NCBI RefSeq assembly: GCF_000798815.1
Contig: NZ_JTLD01000018.1
Location: 1-64,000 of the forward strand
Direction of reading: 5' to 3'
Length of the DNA stretch: 64,000 bases
From: Alistipes sp. ZOR0009
GTDB taxonomy: Bacteria; Bacteroidota; Bacteroidia; Bacteroidales; ZOR0009
Positions within the stretch are counted from its first letter, which is position 1. Each line of letters begins with the position of its first letter. A model generated the notes under the pieces. It ran no database searches. It worked only from the letters and a program-made list of their open reading frames with translations, and had not been told where the DNA came from. Positions 48,007 to 57,612 of the stretch are shown here, one piece after another. The position numbers were made by a program, and so were the translations under genes.

Positions 48007-48777
48007 ATGAAAGCAGATTTATCTGACACAACATTTTTAATATTGATTCGATTAGATTCAATACATCGTTTAGAAAACATTCTAACTATAGTAAAACAGT
48101 TAAAACACAGCTTTAGTACCAATATAATTGTACGCGAAGCTGATAGTTATAATAACGGTATATTAAAATACTTACTAAAAAAACATATATCTTACCAATT
48201 TGTTGAAGATAAAGATCCTGTCTTGTATAAAACGAAGCACATTAATCAAATGATTCAGCAAATAAATACTCCATTTATTGCATTGTGGGATGCAGATATT
48301 GTTGTCGATAAAAAAATAATTATAGAATGTATAGAGAAATTAAGAATGAAAGAAGTTGATGTAGCATATCCTTACAATGGAATTTGTTATGATATATTAG
48401 GAGGGATAAGAACTTTGTTTCTAAAAAAAACTAATATAAATATCCTATACAGACATATAGATAAATTGAATTTTCTATATCATCCCCCATTATATGGAGG
48501 TGCTGTTTTACTAAACAGATCCAAATTTATCAAAGCAGGGATGGAGAATGAAAAACATTATGGATGGGGATGCGATGACTTTGACAGATATGAACGATTT
48601 AAAATATTAGAATATAATATTTTTAGATCAAACAAATGCCTATTTCACTTATATCATTCAAGAGAAAAAAACAGTTATTTCAGGAATGAAAATTCTAGAA
48701 ATATATCAGTAAGTGAACGATACAAAAATCACAACTCTTCAAAATTTGAATTATTGAAAAATGATCAAAACAAATAA
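48007..48777 (+). CDS. glycosyltransferase, GT2/GT7-like (GT-A)
   Basis: A 256-residue protein. FLILIRLDSIHRLENILTIV starts a GT-A fold, LWDADIVVD is the DXD motif, and YGGAVLLNRSKF with GWGCDDFDRYER is the galactosyltransferase-type C-terminal acceptor loop with a catalytic Asp pair. It is soluble. It overlaps the following ABC ATPase gene by 17 bases, which suggests coupled translation and links sugar transfer to the lanthipeptide operon. Confidence 0.85.
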   Translation: MKADLSDTTFLILIRLDSIHRLENILTIVKQLKHSFSTNIIVREADSYNNGILKYLLKKHISYQFVEDKDPVLYKTKHINQMIQQINTPFIALWDADIVVDKKIIIECIEKLRMKEVDVAYPYNGICYDILGGIRTLFLKKTNINILYRHIDKLNFLYHPPLYGGAVLLNRSKFIKAGMENEKHYGWGCDDFDRYERFKILEYNIFRSNKCLFHLYHSREKNSYFRNENSRNISVSERYKNHNSSKFELLKNDQNK

Positions 48778-49648
48778 CCTTAAATTTAAATATAAAGACA
48801 AAACAATTCTAAGAGGAATTAATTTAAATGTTCCTATCGGATCTGTTTATGGGTTTATTGGAAAAAATGGAGAAGGTAAAACAACTACGCTCAAATTATT
48901 GTTAGGATTATTACCAACACCAAAGAATACTATTTATTATGAAAATAAACTATTTGAAGAGAATAAAGTCAAAATATTATCAAATGTAGGAAATCTAATA
49001 GAAACCCCTTGTTATTATGACAATTTAACAGCTTTTGAAAACTTGAAATATCTAAATTACATTCATAAATGTGGTATAGATAGAATCTATTATTGTCTAG
49101 AACTTGTAAAGTTAATGGAAGTAAAAGATAAAAAAGTAAAATATTTTTCCACAGGAATGAAACAGCGATTGGGAATAGCTATGGCTATTTTCCACAATCC
49201 TCAAGTTTTATATTTAGATGAACCATTAAATGGATTAGATCCAGAGGGAATACATGAAATAAGAAACATCATAACAAACCTTAAAGATTTGCGTAAAACT
49301 ATAGTTATTTCAAGTCATATCTTAAACGAACTAGACAAGGTTTGCACACATATAGGAATATTGCATAATGGAAATTTATCTTTTCAAGGTGAAATTAAAG
49401 ATTTACACAAAATAGGCAAAAGAATTATACAAATAAAATCAAGCAATACAAAAGTTGCTATAGATATATGCAAAAACAATAATTTCACCGTCTTAAATCA
49501 TTGCAATGAAAATATAGAAATACAAATCAACAACGACAAAGAGTTCAACAAAATTGTAAGATTAATTTTGGATTACAACATAGACATATACAATATTAAA
49601 TCCAGTGATTTTGACCTCGAAATGGCTTATATGTCAACAATTAATTGA
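48761..49648 (+). CDS. lantibiotic immunity ABC transporter ATP-binding protein (LanF-like)
   Basis: A 295-residue protein. Walker A is GKNGEGKTT (about residues 35-43), the ABC signature is YFSTGMKQRLGIA, and Walker B is VLYLDEPLNGLDP. The C-terminal about 80 residues form the extra domain seen in LanF/BcrA-type ATPases. It overlaps the preceding GT gene and is followed 6 bp later by its permease. It most likely removes the mature lanthipeptide from the producer's membrane; an unrelated export role cannot be excluded. Confidence 0.92.
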   Translation: MIKTNNLKFKYKDKTILRGINLNVPIGSVYGFIGKNGEGKTTTLKLLLGLLPTPKNTIYYENKLFEENKVKILSNVGNLIETPCYYDNLTAFENLKYLNYIHKCGIDRIYYCLELVKLMEVKDKKVKYFSTGMKQRLGIAMAIFHNPQVLYLDEPLNGLDPEGIHEIRNIITNLKDLRKTIVISSHILNELDKVCTHIGILHNGNLSFQGEIKDLHKIGKRIIQIKSSNTKVAIDICKNNNFTVLNHCNENIEIQINNDKEFNKIVRLILDYNIDIYNIKSSDFDLEMAYMSTIN

Positions 49649-49654
49649 TTAATT

Positions 49655-50404
49655 ATGTACAATTTGATTAAATCTGAAATTTTTAAAAACAAAACCAACT
49701 ATGGTTTTTTATTAATGATTACATTTCCAGTTATCATATCATTATTCGTCACGATTTTAAGTTTAGTAAATATTAATTCAATAATCCCGACGAATTTAAA
49801 TCCATGGGTATTTATTCTTGGTCGATATATTTTAAACATTTATAGTTTGCTATACCCAATAATAATAGCAATATTTGTTCATTCTGTTTTTGATATCGAG
49901 AGAAAAAACAATAATTTCAAACTATTACTTACTATGCCAATTAGTCGCATAAACATATTTGTAGTAAAAATAATATATTTAATTTTAGTTTTATATATAT
50001 CTATTTTTACCTCATACCTATTTTTTTATATTTCAGGATACACATTACATTTTATTGAAGCAGACTTTTGCTTTACAAAGTTTAATTCGAATTATATTAT
50101 AATTTTATATTTTTCAAAACTACTTGCATCTCTTACAATAATTATCCTAATACAATTCTTATTAAGTCTTATATTCAAAAGTTTTGTATTTCCAGTTAGT
50201 TTTTGCAGTTTCATTACCCTTTTGTCAATCATGTTTCATAAAAATGAATGGGTAGAAATAATACCCTATAATTTTCCGCATATGTGCCTTTGCGATTTTA
50301 TTTCAGGATCAAGAAACATTAGCATTTTCAACCTTGTAAATTTAATGTATATTATGATTGTTGTTATTACATGTAATATGCTTATAAAAAGAATTTCTGT
50401 CTAA
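49655..50404 (+). CDS. ABC-2 type permease (LanE/G-like immunity subunit)
   Basis: A 249-residue protein with about six predicted membrane helices and the FELL-like ERKNNNFKLLLTMPISR cytoplasmic loop that contacts the ATPase. It forms the membrane half of the transporter with the 48761 ATPase. Its stop codon overlaps a TAAATTTG promoter-like box for the precursor gene. Confidence 0.88.
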   Translation: MYNLIKSEIFKNKTNYGFLLMITFPVIISLFVTILSLVNINSIIPTNLNPWVFILGRYILNIYSLLYPIIIAIFVHSVFDIERKNNNFKLLLTMPISRINIFVVKIIYLILVLYISIFTSYLFFYISGYTLHFIEADFCFTKFNSNYIIILYFSKLLASLTIIILIQFLLSLIFKSFVFPVSFCSFITLLSIMFHKNEWVEIIPYNFPHMCLCDFISGSRNISIFNLVNLMYIMIVVITCNMLIKRISV

Positions 50405-50409
50405 ATTTG
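50402..50409 (+). promoter_or_regulatory. Bacteroidota -7 box for the precursor gene
   Basis: TAAATTTG matches the TANNTTTG consensus and lies 75 bases before the ATG at 50484. The -33 region lacks an obvious TTG. An imperfect palindrome (about 50427-50456) between box and start could be an operator. Confidence 0.4.
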
Positions 50410-50483
50410 ATAATCTAATATAGCGTATAATGATTGATGTATTATTCATCATTATATATTTCTTTAATTTAATTTTTATCACA

Positions 50484-50702
50484 ATGAAAAAACTTAAAAA
50501 GTTAAGACTTTCTAAAGAAACGATTGCCTCTTTAGATGAAAATGTTTTAGATTCTGTAAAAGGAGGCTGGAGTGGAGGGTGTACAGATGGTTGTACAGGA
50601 ACTACTTCTTGGCTTTGTACTAATTTTAATTGTACAAAAAGAGATTGTACTGCAGATTGTGGAACTGTTAGTTGCAGAACTTACGCTGTTTGCACCTTAT
50701 AA
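50484..50702 (+). CDS. lanA: class I lanthipeptide precursor with GG leader
   Basis: A 72-residue peptide. The ATG at 50484 is chosen because it starts the typical Bacteroidota leader (KKLKKLRLSKETIASLDEN, then VLDSVKGG), with an L-x-L-x-K-x-T-I-x-x-L motif and GG at 27-28; upstream residues from 50430 are a hydrophobic non-conserved stretch. The core after GG is 44 residues with eight Cys and 13 Ser/Thr. Core Cys positions are 5, 9, 17, 22, 27, 31, 36 and 42, and each has a Ser/Thr three or four residues before it (for example S2-C5, T6-C9, T18-C22, T28-C31). Six Cys are immediately followed by Thr. LanB would dehydrate, LanC cyclise, and the C39 transporter cleave after GG. Confidence 0.92.
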   Translation: MKKLKKLRLSKETIASLDENVLDSVKGGWSGGCTDGCTGTTSWLCTNFNCTKRDCTADCGTVSCRTYAVCTL

Positions 50703-50729
50703 TTATTTTTAATAAAAGAAAATAATTAT
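50699..50729 (+). promoter_or_regulatory. perfect AT-rich hairpin straddling the precursor stop
   Basis: ATAATTATTTT (50699-50709) and AAAATAATTAT (50719-50729) form a perfect 11-bp stem that includes the TAA stop. It may protect the short precursor mRNA from 3' decay. Confidence 0.5.
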
Positions 50730-50750
50730 AAATATTACAAATTTTAATTT

Positions 50751-50779
50751 GGGAGAATGATTATTAACATCATTCTCCC
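50751..50779 (+). terminator. attenuating terminator between precursor and modification genes
   Basis: GGGAGAATGAT (50751-50761) and ATCATTCTCCC (50769-50779) form a perfect 11-bp stem with a 7-base loop, followed by TCTAATAAAA. Position between the precursor and LanC genes is the classical site for partial termination that gives more precursor than enzyme. Confidence 0.7.
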
Positions 50780-50793
50780 TCTAATAAAACATA

Positions 50794-51981
50794 ATGAAAG
50801 ATAGTAAATGTAATCAGTTAATTTCATCAATCGCAGATAGAATATCATTATCTAAAGCATTTGGTGATATTGGATTATTATCTGGAAGCATGGGAGAGAT
50901 CATATTTCTCTACGAATATTCTAAGATTGATAAAAAATATTTAGAATATGCTGAAAAAAAATTCGATCATATGTACGAGTCGATATATAATGGAAATATT
51001 TTTCATTCATATTGTTCTGGATTACCAGGTATTTGTGTAGGAATATCTTATCTTCAAGAAAAAGGAATTTTAGACAAAAACAGTTTTATTTCTGATGAAA
51101 TTGATTCTTACATTGAATTAAAATTGAACAAATGTTTCAATGATAAGAATTATGATTTTTTACATGGTGCCATTGGGATAGGGTTGTACTTCCTTGATAG
51201 GTTCACATCAAATAAGACTAAGTATGGTAAAATACTAAAAGACATCATCAACTTTATCTATATCAACGCAATATTTAGCAGAGAGGGATATGTAAGATGG
51301 TCGAGTAATAAGTTCGGCGATAACAACTCTGATATTTCTATCGCTCATGGTAGCGCAAGCATTATTATATTTTTGTGTAAACTATTGCCCATTTTAGATA
51401 CTACTGATTATTATAGAGCAAAAAAATTAATTGTCGGTACAGTAAACTTTACACTATCCTTAGAGCAAGACACAAATATTTTTAACTCATATTTTCCTTA
51501 CAGTTATAATCTTGCAACAAAAGAAAAAGAAAATAGTAGGTTAGCATGGTGTTATGGTGATTTAGGGATATCGTATTCACTCCTTGAAGCTGCAACTGTT
51601 CTTAATAATAATCAATGGCATAAAAAAGCTATGGAAATTTTTAATTATTCAATATCAAGAACAGAACTAGAAAAGAATTTTATTCATGATGCATCACTAT
51701 GTCATGGCACCATTGGGATTGCTCTAATATTTTATAAATTATACATTAGAACAAATGACATGAAGTTTTTACATATAACTCAATATTGGATTAAAAAAAC
51801 ATTAGAATTTTGTAATCCAAACGAAAGTATTGATTCTTTCAAGTTGTATTTTGAAATAAATGAAAATAAATGGAGTAATAGAACTGGAATATTGGAAGGG
51901 TTAGCAGGAATTGGGCTAACTTTAAATTCGTATAATAATCGCGACAACGCAGATTGGAGTAAATTTCTTCTATTATATTAA
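50794..51981 (+). CDS. lanC: lanthionine synthetase C family cyclase (LanC)
   Basis: A 395-residue protein with the LanC toroid repeats. Zinc ligands are Cys253 (AWCYGDLG), Cys303 and His304 (SLCHGTIG). His185 in ISIAHGSAS matches the catalytic His of NisC. It couples dehydrated Ser/Thr in the precursor to Cys thiols to make (methyl)lanthionine. It follows the precursor by 91 bp with a hairpin between, and precedes LanB by 26 bp. Confidence 0.95.
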   Translation: MKDSKCNQLISSIADRISLSKAFGDIGLLSGSMGEIIFLYEYSKIDKKYLEYAEKKFDHMYESIYNGNIFHSYCSGLPGICVGISYLQEKGILDKNSFISDEIDSYIELKLNKCFNDKNYDFLHGAIGIGLYFLDRFTSNKTKYGKILKDIINFIYINAIFSREGYVRWSSNKFGDNNSDISIAHGSASIIIFLCKLLPILDTTDYYRAKKLIVGTVNFTLSLEQDTNIFNSYFPYSYNLATKEKENSRLAWCYGDLGISYSLLEAATVLNNNQWHKKAMEIFNYSISRTELEKNFIHDASLCHGTIGIALIFYKLYIRTNDMKFLHITQYWIKKTLEFCNPNESIDSFKLYFEINENKWSNRTGILEGLAGIGLTLNSYNNRDNADWSKFLLLY

Positions 51982-52007
51982 AATACTATTAATAATAAGT
52001 ATATATT

Positions 52008-54194
52008 ATGAGTTATAAAGTTTTTCCTCATTTCGTAATCCGCACACCTTTATTACCCTTTAATTTACTTGACAGCATATTGATGGATTATAAAAAGATG
52101 ATGCAACTAACATCTAATCCATTGATTCAAGAGGCTATTTACATTGCCTCTGCTGATCTATTCAGTGAACTTCAAAAATTGTTGAAAGATGAAATTAATG
52201 ATAAAAAAAATAAAACTAGAATAATACATTCTTTAGTAAGATATATAAGTAGAATGTCAACAAGATGCACACCTTTCGGGCTATTTGCAGGATGTAGTAT
52301 TGGGAGTATTAGCGATTCAACTTCAATCTGTTTTAGTGGTACCATCAATAAAACTGTACGTCTAGATATGCAATATCTAGGATGTCTTTATAATTATTTA
52401 GTAAATGATCCAAATGTTAAAAATAAAATTAAATATTATCCTAATGATAGTATATATCCTATAGATAAGAAAATTCGTTATATCGAGTGTTTAGATTTTA
52501 ATTCAAAAAAAAACTACAAAATAGCAGAAATCAAAAATAGTATATATATAAAATCGATTCTTAAAAAAGCAAAAAAAGGAGAATTTATTGACAACTTAGC
52601 ATTATCTATCGTCTCAGATGATATTTCATTTCCAGAGGCATTCGCATTTATTGAGGAATTAGTCAATTCTCAGGTATTAATTGGAGAACTATCCAGTTCT
52701 ATTACTGGAGAAGATTATTTTGATCGTTTAATCAGTCTACTTGAAAAAATAAATTATGACAAATTGGCACTAGAATCTCTAAAAGAGATTAGATGTCACT
52801 TAAAATACATTACTCATAATATAGGAAATATTGAGCAGTATTATAAACTTGAAAAGCAAATTCATAAATTAAACATTAATTATAAAGAAAAATCATTCTT
52901 TCAAGTTGATATGATAAAATCTACAACTTCTGCGACTTTAGGAGAAAATATAATTAAAGAACTTCAACAGACAATGGAATTTCTAAATAAGATAACCACA
53001 TTGGGAGAAAATCATGAATTAATTAGTTTTAAAAACGAGTTTTACAGTCGATATGGAGACAAAGAAGTTCCTTTAATGGATGCTTTAGACCCCGAATTAG
53101 GATTAGGATATCCATTAAAATCAACCAAACTAGAAGTTTCTAGTTTCTTAAGTGATTTCCATTTTAATGACAAAAAAAATCCATCGACAATTTATTTGAG
53201 CGCATTTCAAAATATTTTATTAAAAAAAGCACTAGCGTCTATTTCCTTAAATAGTAGAGAAATTATACTAACTGATGATGATATAAAAGATTTTAATGCA
53301 GATTGGACTGATTTACCTTTGACAATTTATTCATTAATTGAAGTTATTCAGTCTGATCCAAATGAGTTGTTAATTAAGGCAAATTATTTTGGGGGAAGTT
53401 CTGGAGCAAATTTATTGTCGAGGTTTGCTCATACCGATGATAAAATTAAAGATTTTATAAAAAATATTATTTCTAAAGAAAATGAATTTAATTCCGATGC
53501 AATATCTGCAGAAATAGTTCATCTTCCTGAATCTAGATTAGGAAATGTATTATTTCGTCCTCATTTAAGAGATTATGAATTAGTGTATATGTCTATTTCT
53601 GACTTACCTAGTGAGAATATAATTCAAACATCTGATTTATTAGTATCTATAAGGAATGAAAAATTGCACTTACGTTCCCAGAAAAAAGGAAAAGAAATAA
53701 TCCCTTTTTTAACAACCGCGCATTTTTATCAAAATAGTTCTAATCCAGTTTATCGTTTCTTATGCGATATGCAGACACAGTCTAAGAGATCTTCCATTTT
53801 TTTTAGTTGGGGGGATCTAGAATATCTTTTGCCTTACCTACCTCGTATAAAATACAATAACACTATTCTATCAGTTGCTACTTGGATTGTTGAAATTAAG
53901 GATATTAATTATTTATTTCAAATTGAAGATGATGATTTATTGATTAAAAGTATCGAAAAATGGAGAGAAAAACTATTAATTCCGACAAATGTATTATTAT
54001 CAGATGGAGATAACTATTTGTATGTTAACTGGACTATTCCTTTAAGCATAAGATCATTATTTACAATAATAAAAAAAAGAAATACTGTTGTTTTTAAAGA
54101 ATTGATATTTGATCATAATAATAATGTTGCTTCAGACAGTAGCAATGGAAAGTATTTCAATGAATGTATTGTTGTTTTTCATAAAAAAAAATAA
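52008..54194 (+). CDS. lanB: lanthipeptide dehydratase, glutamylation part (LanB N-terminal protein)
   Basis: A 728-residue protein corresponding to the N-terminal domain of LanB. SRMSTRCTPFGLFAGCSIG is the family signature; LRDYELVYM and PESRLGNVLFRPH lie in the region that contacts tRNA and glutamate. It uses glutamyl-tRNA to esterify Ser/Thr of the precursor, and the partner encoded next removes glutamate. Full-length LanB of Gram-positives (about 1000 residues) is one chain; here it is split. The stop is one base before the start of the partner, so translation is coupled. Confidence 0.93.
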   Translation: MSYKVFPHFVIRTPLLPFNLLDSILMDYKKMMQLTSNPLIQEAIYIASADLFSELQKLLKDEINDKKNKTRIIHSLVRYISRMSTRCTPFGLFAGCSIGSISDSTSICFSGTINKTVRLDMQYLGCLYNYLVNDPNVKNKIKYYPNDSIYPIDKKIRYIECLDFNSKKNYKIAEIKNSIYIKSILKKAKKGEFIDNLALSIVSDDISFPEAFAFIEELVNSQVLIGELSSSITGEDYFDRLISLLEKINYDKLALESLKEIRCHLKYITHNIGNIEQYYKLEKQIHKLNINYKEKSFFQVDMIKSTTSATLGENIIKELQQTMEFLNKITTLGENHELISFKNEFYSRYGDKEVPLMDALDPELGLGYPLKSTKLEVSSFLSDFHFNDKKNPSTIYLSAFQNILLKKALASISLNSREIILTDDDIKDFNADWTDLPLTIYSLIEVIQSDPNELLIKANYFGGSSGANLLSRFAHTDDKIKDFIKNIISKENEFNSDAISAEIVHLPESRLGNVLFRPHLRDYELVYMSISDLPSENIIQTSDLLVSIRNEKLHLRSQKKGKEIIPFLTTAHFYQNSSNPVYRFLCDMQTQSKRSSIFFSWGDLEYLLPYLPRIKYNNTILSVATWIVEIKDINYLFQIEDDDLLIKSIEKWREKLLIPTNVLLSDGDNYLYVNWTIPLSIRSLFTIIKKRNTVVFKELIFDHNNNVASDSSNGKYFNECIVVFHKKK

Positions 54195-54195
54195 A

Positions 54196-55086
54196 ATGAA
54201 AGAACTTCAAAGAAATTTTATCCCAGGAAGTAAGTGGATATATATAAAACTTTACACAGGAAGTCATACTGCCGATAAGATTCTGGTCAAAGATATAATG
54301 TTTATTATTAGCAAACTTAAAAAAGCAAAACTCATTAACAAATGGTATTTTATTCGTTATTCAGATCCAGATTTTCACATCAGATTGCGAATATTAGCTA
54401 ATAATGATTTTGATTTTGCAAGTATAGTTAATATCGCTTTCACAAAACTAGAAAAATTAACACAAAGTGGATTAATATGGAAAGTACAGTTTGACACATA
54501 TAATAGAGAACTAGAGCGATATGGAAAAATATTAATCGAAGAATCAGAAACTATATTTTATTATGACAGTGAATGTATATTGTCAATTATTAAAGATATA
54601 ATTAATTGTAATAATGAAAATTACAGATGGATGATATCTTTAAAATTAATAGATATTTTTCTTTCAGATTTAAAACTAAATATTGATGAAAAATATATAA
54701 TTTTAAATGAACTATGCGATTCATTTAAACGTGAATTCAACATTGACAATTACAATAAAAAAATATTAAGTAATAAATTTAGGGAACATAGATGCGTACT
54801 AGAATCTATATTAGACAATTCTATTGAAGATGAAAATTTCAAAAAACTATATTTGCATATTAAAAAGAAAACATCAAAAACAAGTCCTGTGCTATATAAA
54901 TTAAAGTCTGATTTACAAAACAAGATGCACAATATAGCACTAAATGATTTAATAAAAAGCCATATCCATATGACTTTAAATCGTCTTTTTAGTTCTAATA
55001 ATCGTTTGTATGAAATGGTTATTTATGATTTTATAAATAAATTCTACAAAAGCAAAATTGTCAGAAATAAGAATAAATTTATTTAG
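54196..55086 (+). CDS. lanthipeptide elimination protein (SpaB C-terminal, thiopeptide-type)
   Basis: 296 residues from the ATG at 54196, right after the LanB stop; an upstream frame from 54109 is inside LanB. The segment WIYIKLYTGSHTADKILV and the conserved WYFIRYSDPDFHIRLRI are the SpaB_C/thiopeptide biosynthesis signature. It carries out glutamate elimination to give dehydroalanine/dehydrobutyrine. It completes the split dehydratase. A 308-bp gap with a promoter-like box follows before the exporter. Confidence 0.93.
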   Translation: MKELQRNFIPGSKWIYIKLYTGSHTADKILVKDIMFIISKLKKAKLINKWYFIRYSDPDFHIRLRILANNDFDFASIVNIAFTKLEKLTQSGLIWKVQFDTYNRELERYGKILIEESETIFYYDSECILSIIKDIINCNNENYRWMISLKLIDIFLSDLKLNIDEKYIILNELCDSFKREFNIDNYNKKILSNKFREHRCVLESILDNSIEDENFKKLYLHIKKKTSKTSPVLYKLKSDLQNKMHNIALNDLIKSHIHMTLNRLFSSNNRLYEMVIYDFINKFYKSKIVRNKNKFI

Positions 55087-55295
55087 CATGATAGTTGTGT
55101 TGTAAAACAATATCGCTCCATAATTAATTTTATGGATAGACTTACAACATTAATGATGCATGAACAACAGCAAACAATTCCTATAATTATCTGTAATGAT
55201 ATTTTTCATTGATATTTATAAGATTAAAAAAATCAATTTTACCGTTACATTTATTTTAACAAACAAGTTTTTACCGAATCCCAAAGTCATCAATT

Positions 55296-55303
55296 TAGAT
55301 TTG
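55296..55303 (+). promoter_or_regulatory. Bacteroidota -7 box upstream of exporter gene
   Basis: TAGATTTG matches TANNTTTG exactly and lies 92 bases before the ATG of the C39 exporter gene at 55395. A T-rich GTTTTTACC at 55268-55276 is a weak -33 candidate. It implies separate transcription of the export genes. Confidence 0.5.
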
Positions 55304-55394
55304 CAAGCACATTACTATTAAATCAAAAAGAGACTTTTAACAAACAACTATTTTAACACAAGCATCAGTGTAAAACCTATTTTTTTTAACAGAC

Positions 55395-57602
55395 ATGAAA
55401 ATATTCCCAAATTATCAGCAGCTAGATTCAATGGACTGTGGTCCCACTTGTTTGCGGATAATTGCTAAATATTATGGACGTTCTTTGTCAATGAAACTTT
55501 TAAGAGACAAATGTTTTATGACTAGAGAAGGTGTTTCTATGTTAGGCCTTTGCGAAGCTGCTGAAAGCATTGGTTTTCATACCAATGGCGTTAAAATAAC
55601 TTTTGATCAACTTTTTAATGAAAAAATATTTCCATGTATTTTACACTGGAATCAAAATCATTTTGTCGTATGCTATAAAATAAAAAAAAAACACAAAGAA
55701 ATTTATGAAATAAAAATTTCAGATCCTTTAGGAGAACGATATTCATTATCAAAATCAGAATTTTTAAAATGTTGGGCAAACTCCAAATTTGAAGGAAAAG
55801 ATATCGGAATTGTTTTATTTTTAAAACCTACTCCTGAATTCTATAAAGAGAATGATATATCAGGTAAAAATGAAGCAACATTTATTTATTACCTACGTTA
55901 CCTGCGTCCATATAGATCTCAATTAATACAAATCACTGTTGGTCTTATCATTGGAAGTATATTGTCATTTATTCTCCCATTTCTTACTCAATCTATAGTT
56001 GATCAGGGTATTTCAAATGGTGATCTAGGCTTTATATCATTAGTTTTAATATCTCAACTATTTCTATTTGCAACACAATTAATTATAGAATTTATTCGTA
56101 ATTGGATAACATTGCATATAAATAGTCGAATAAGCATCTCATTGATTTCTGATTTTTTAAATAAATTAATGAAACTTCCAATTAGTTTTTTCAATACAAA
56201 AAACATTGGAGATATAATGCAACGAATAGAAGACAATTCTCGAATAAAATCTTTCTTAACTGGATCGAGTCTTTCTGTTTTATTTTCTTTTGCTAATTTT
56301 ATTATATTTGCGACTATATTAAGTTATTATAGCATAATAATATTAGGAGTTTTTTTTACAGGAAATGCACTATACATCATATGGGTCATTTTATTTATGC
56401 ATTATCGCAGAAAACTGGATGCAGTACGATTTTCTCAAGCGTCAGCAGAGCAAGACAATTTAGTTCAGTTGATAAGTGGAATGCAAGAAATTAAACTTAA
56501 TAATTGCGAAAAACAACAGCGATGGAAGTGGGAAGGAATACAAATAAATCTTTTCAATATAAGCATAAAAGGACTCGCTTTGGAACAATATCAACAAATT
56601 GGTTCTATATTTTTTAGCCAAACAGCTTATATTATTATTTCATTTATATCAGCAAGGAAAGTTGTTGAAGGAACTTTAACTCTTGGAATGATGATGTCAA
56701 TTAGTTATATTATTGGACAATTATCAGGACCTATTGGACAATTAATTAGTTTTATACAATCAGCACAAGATGCTAAATTAAGTTTAGAGCGTTTACGTGA
56801 AATCCATAATAAAGAAGACGAAGAACAAAAAATTGAATATAAAACAAATAACATCCCGCCTAGTAAAGATATATCTATTGACAATTTATTTTTCAGTTAT
56901 GACAATTCAGATAGAAATTATGTCTTAAAAGGAATAAACTTAGTAATTCCAGAAAACAAAGTAACAGCGATTGTCGGTACCAGTGGAAGCGGAAAAACGA
57001 CTTTGATAAAACTTTTGTTGGCAATTTATTTTCCATCTAAAGGAAAAATAAAAATAGATAATGTATCTTTAAGTGATTTAAATCCTCATCTTTGGAGACT
57101 AAAATCCGGCGCTGTCATGCAAGATGGATTTATATTTTCAGATACAATTGCTAATAATATAGCATTAGGACAAGATATTATTGATAAAGAAAAATTATTA
57201 CATTCTGTAGAGGTTGCTAATATAAAAGAATTTATTGAATCACTCCCTCTAAAATATAATACAAAAATTGGAATGTCAGGAAATGGGATAAGTCAAGGAC
57301 AACGCCAACGGCTCTTAATTGCAAGAGCAGTATACAAGAATCCCGATTTTTTATTCTTTGATGAAGCAACTAACTCATTAGATGCTAAGAACGAGAAATG
57401 CATCTTAGATAATTTAAATTTATTTTATAAAGGAAAAACAGTTGTCATTGTTGCTCATCGTCTGAGTACAGTGCAAAATGCTGATAAAATAATAGTAATG
57501 GACAACGGACTGATAATAGAAGAAGGAACTCATAATCAACTAATTAACAACAGAAGCACATATTACTATTTAGTTCATAATCAACTACAACTTGGTAAAT
57601 AG
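55395..57602 (+). CDS. lanT: C39 peptidase ABC transporter (leader-cleaving exporter)
   Basis: A 735-residue protein. The N-terminal C39 domain has catalytic Cys15 (DSMDCGPTC), His89 (WNQNHFVV) and Asp110 (ISDPLG). Six membrane helices follow (about 165-440), then the ATPase with Walker A GTSGSGKTT, signature ISQGQRQR, and Walker B FLFFDEATNSLD. It cuts the precursor after the double Gly and exports it. The HlyD adaptor gene begins 10 bases after its stop; an outer-membrane channel of TolC type is not in the window. Confidence 0.95.
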   Translation: MKIFPNYQQLDSMDCGPTCLRIIAKYYGRSLSMKLLRDKCFMTREGVSMLGLCEAAESIGFHTNGVKITFDQLFNEKIFPCILHWNQNHFVVCYKIKKKHKEIYEIKISDPLGERYSLSKSEFLKCWANSKFEGKDIGIVLFLKPTPEFYKENDISGKNEATFIYYLRYLRPYRSQLIQITVGLIIGSILSFILPFLTQSIVDQGISNGDLGFISLVLISQLFLFATQLIIEFIRNWITLHINSRISISLISDFLNKLMKLPISFFNTKNIGDIMQRIEDNSRIKSFLTGSSLSVLFSFANFIIFATILSYYSIIILGVFFTGNALYIIWVILFMHYRRKLDAVRFSQASAEQDNLVQLISGMQEIKLNNCEKQQRWKWEGIQINLFNISIKGLALEQYQQIGSIFFSQTAYIIISFISARKVVEGTLTLGMMMSISYIIGQLSGPIGQLISFIQSAQDAKLSLERLREIHNKEDEEQKIEYKTNNIPPSKDISIDNLFFSYDNSDRNYVLKGINLVIPENKVTAIVGTSGSGKTTLIKLLLAIYFPSKGKIKIDNVSLSDLNPHLWRLKSGAVMQDGFIFSDTIANNIALGQDIIDKEKLLHSVEVANIKEFIESLPLKYNTKIGMSGNGISQGQRQRLLIARAVYKNPDFLFFDEATNSLDAKNEKCILDNLNLFYKGKTVVIVAHRLSTVQNADKIIVMDNGLIIEEGTHNQLINNRSTYYYLVHNQLQLGK

Positions 57603-57612
57603 GAAAGTATCA

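Noticed and set aside
50430-50483. 18-residue extension of the lanthipeptide precursor
   Set aside because: It is hydrophobic and unlike the conserved leader, which begins at 50484.
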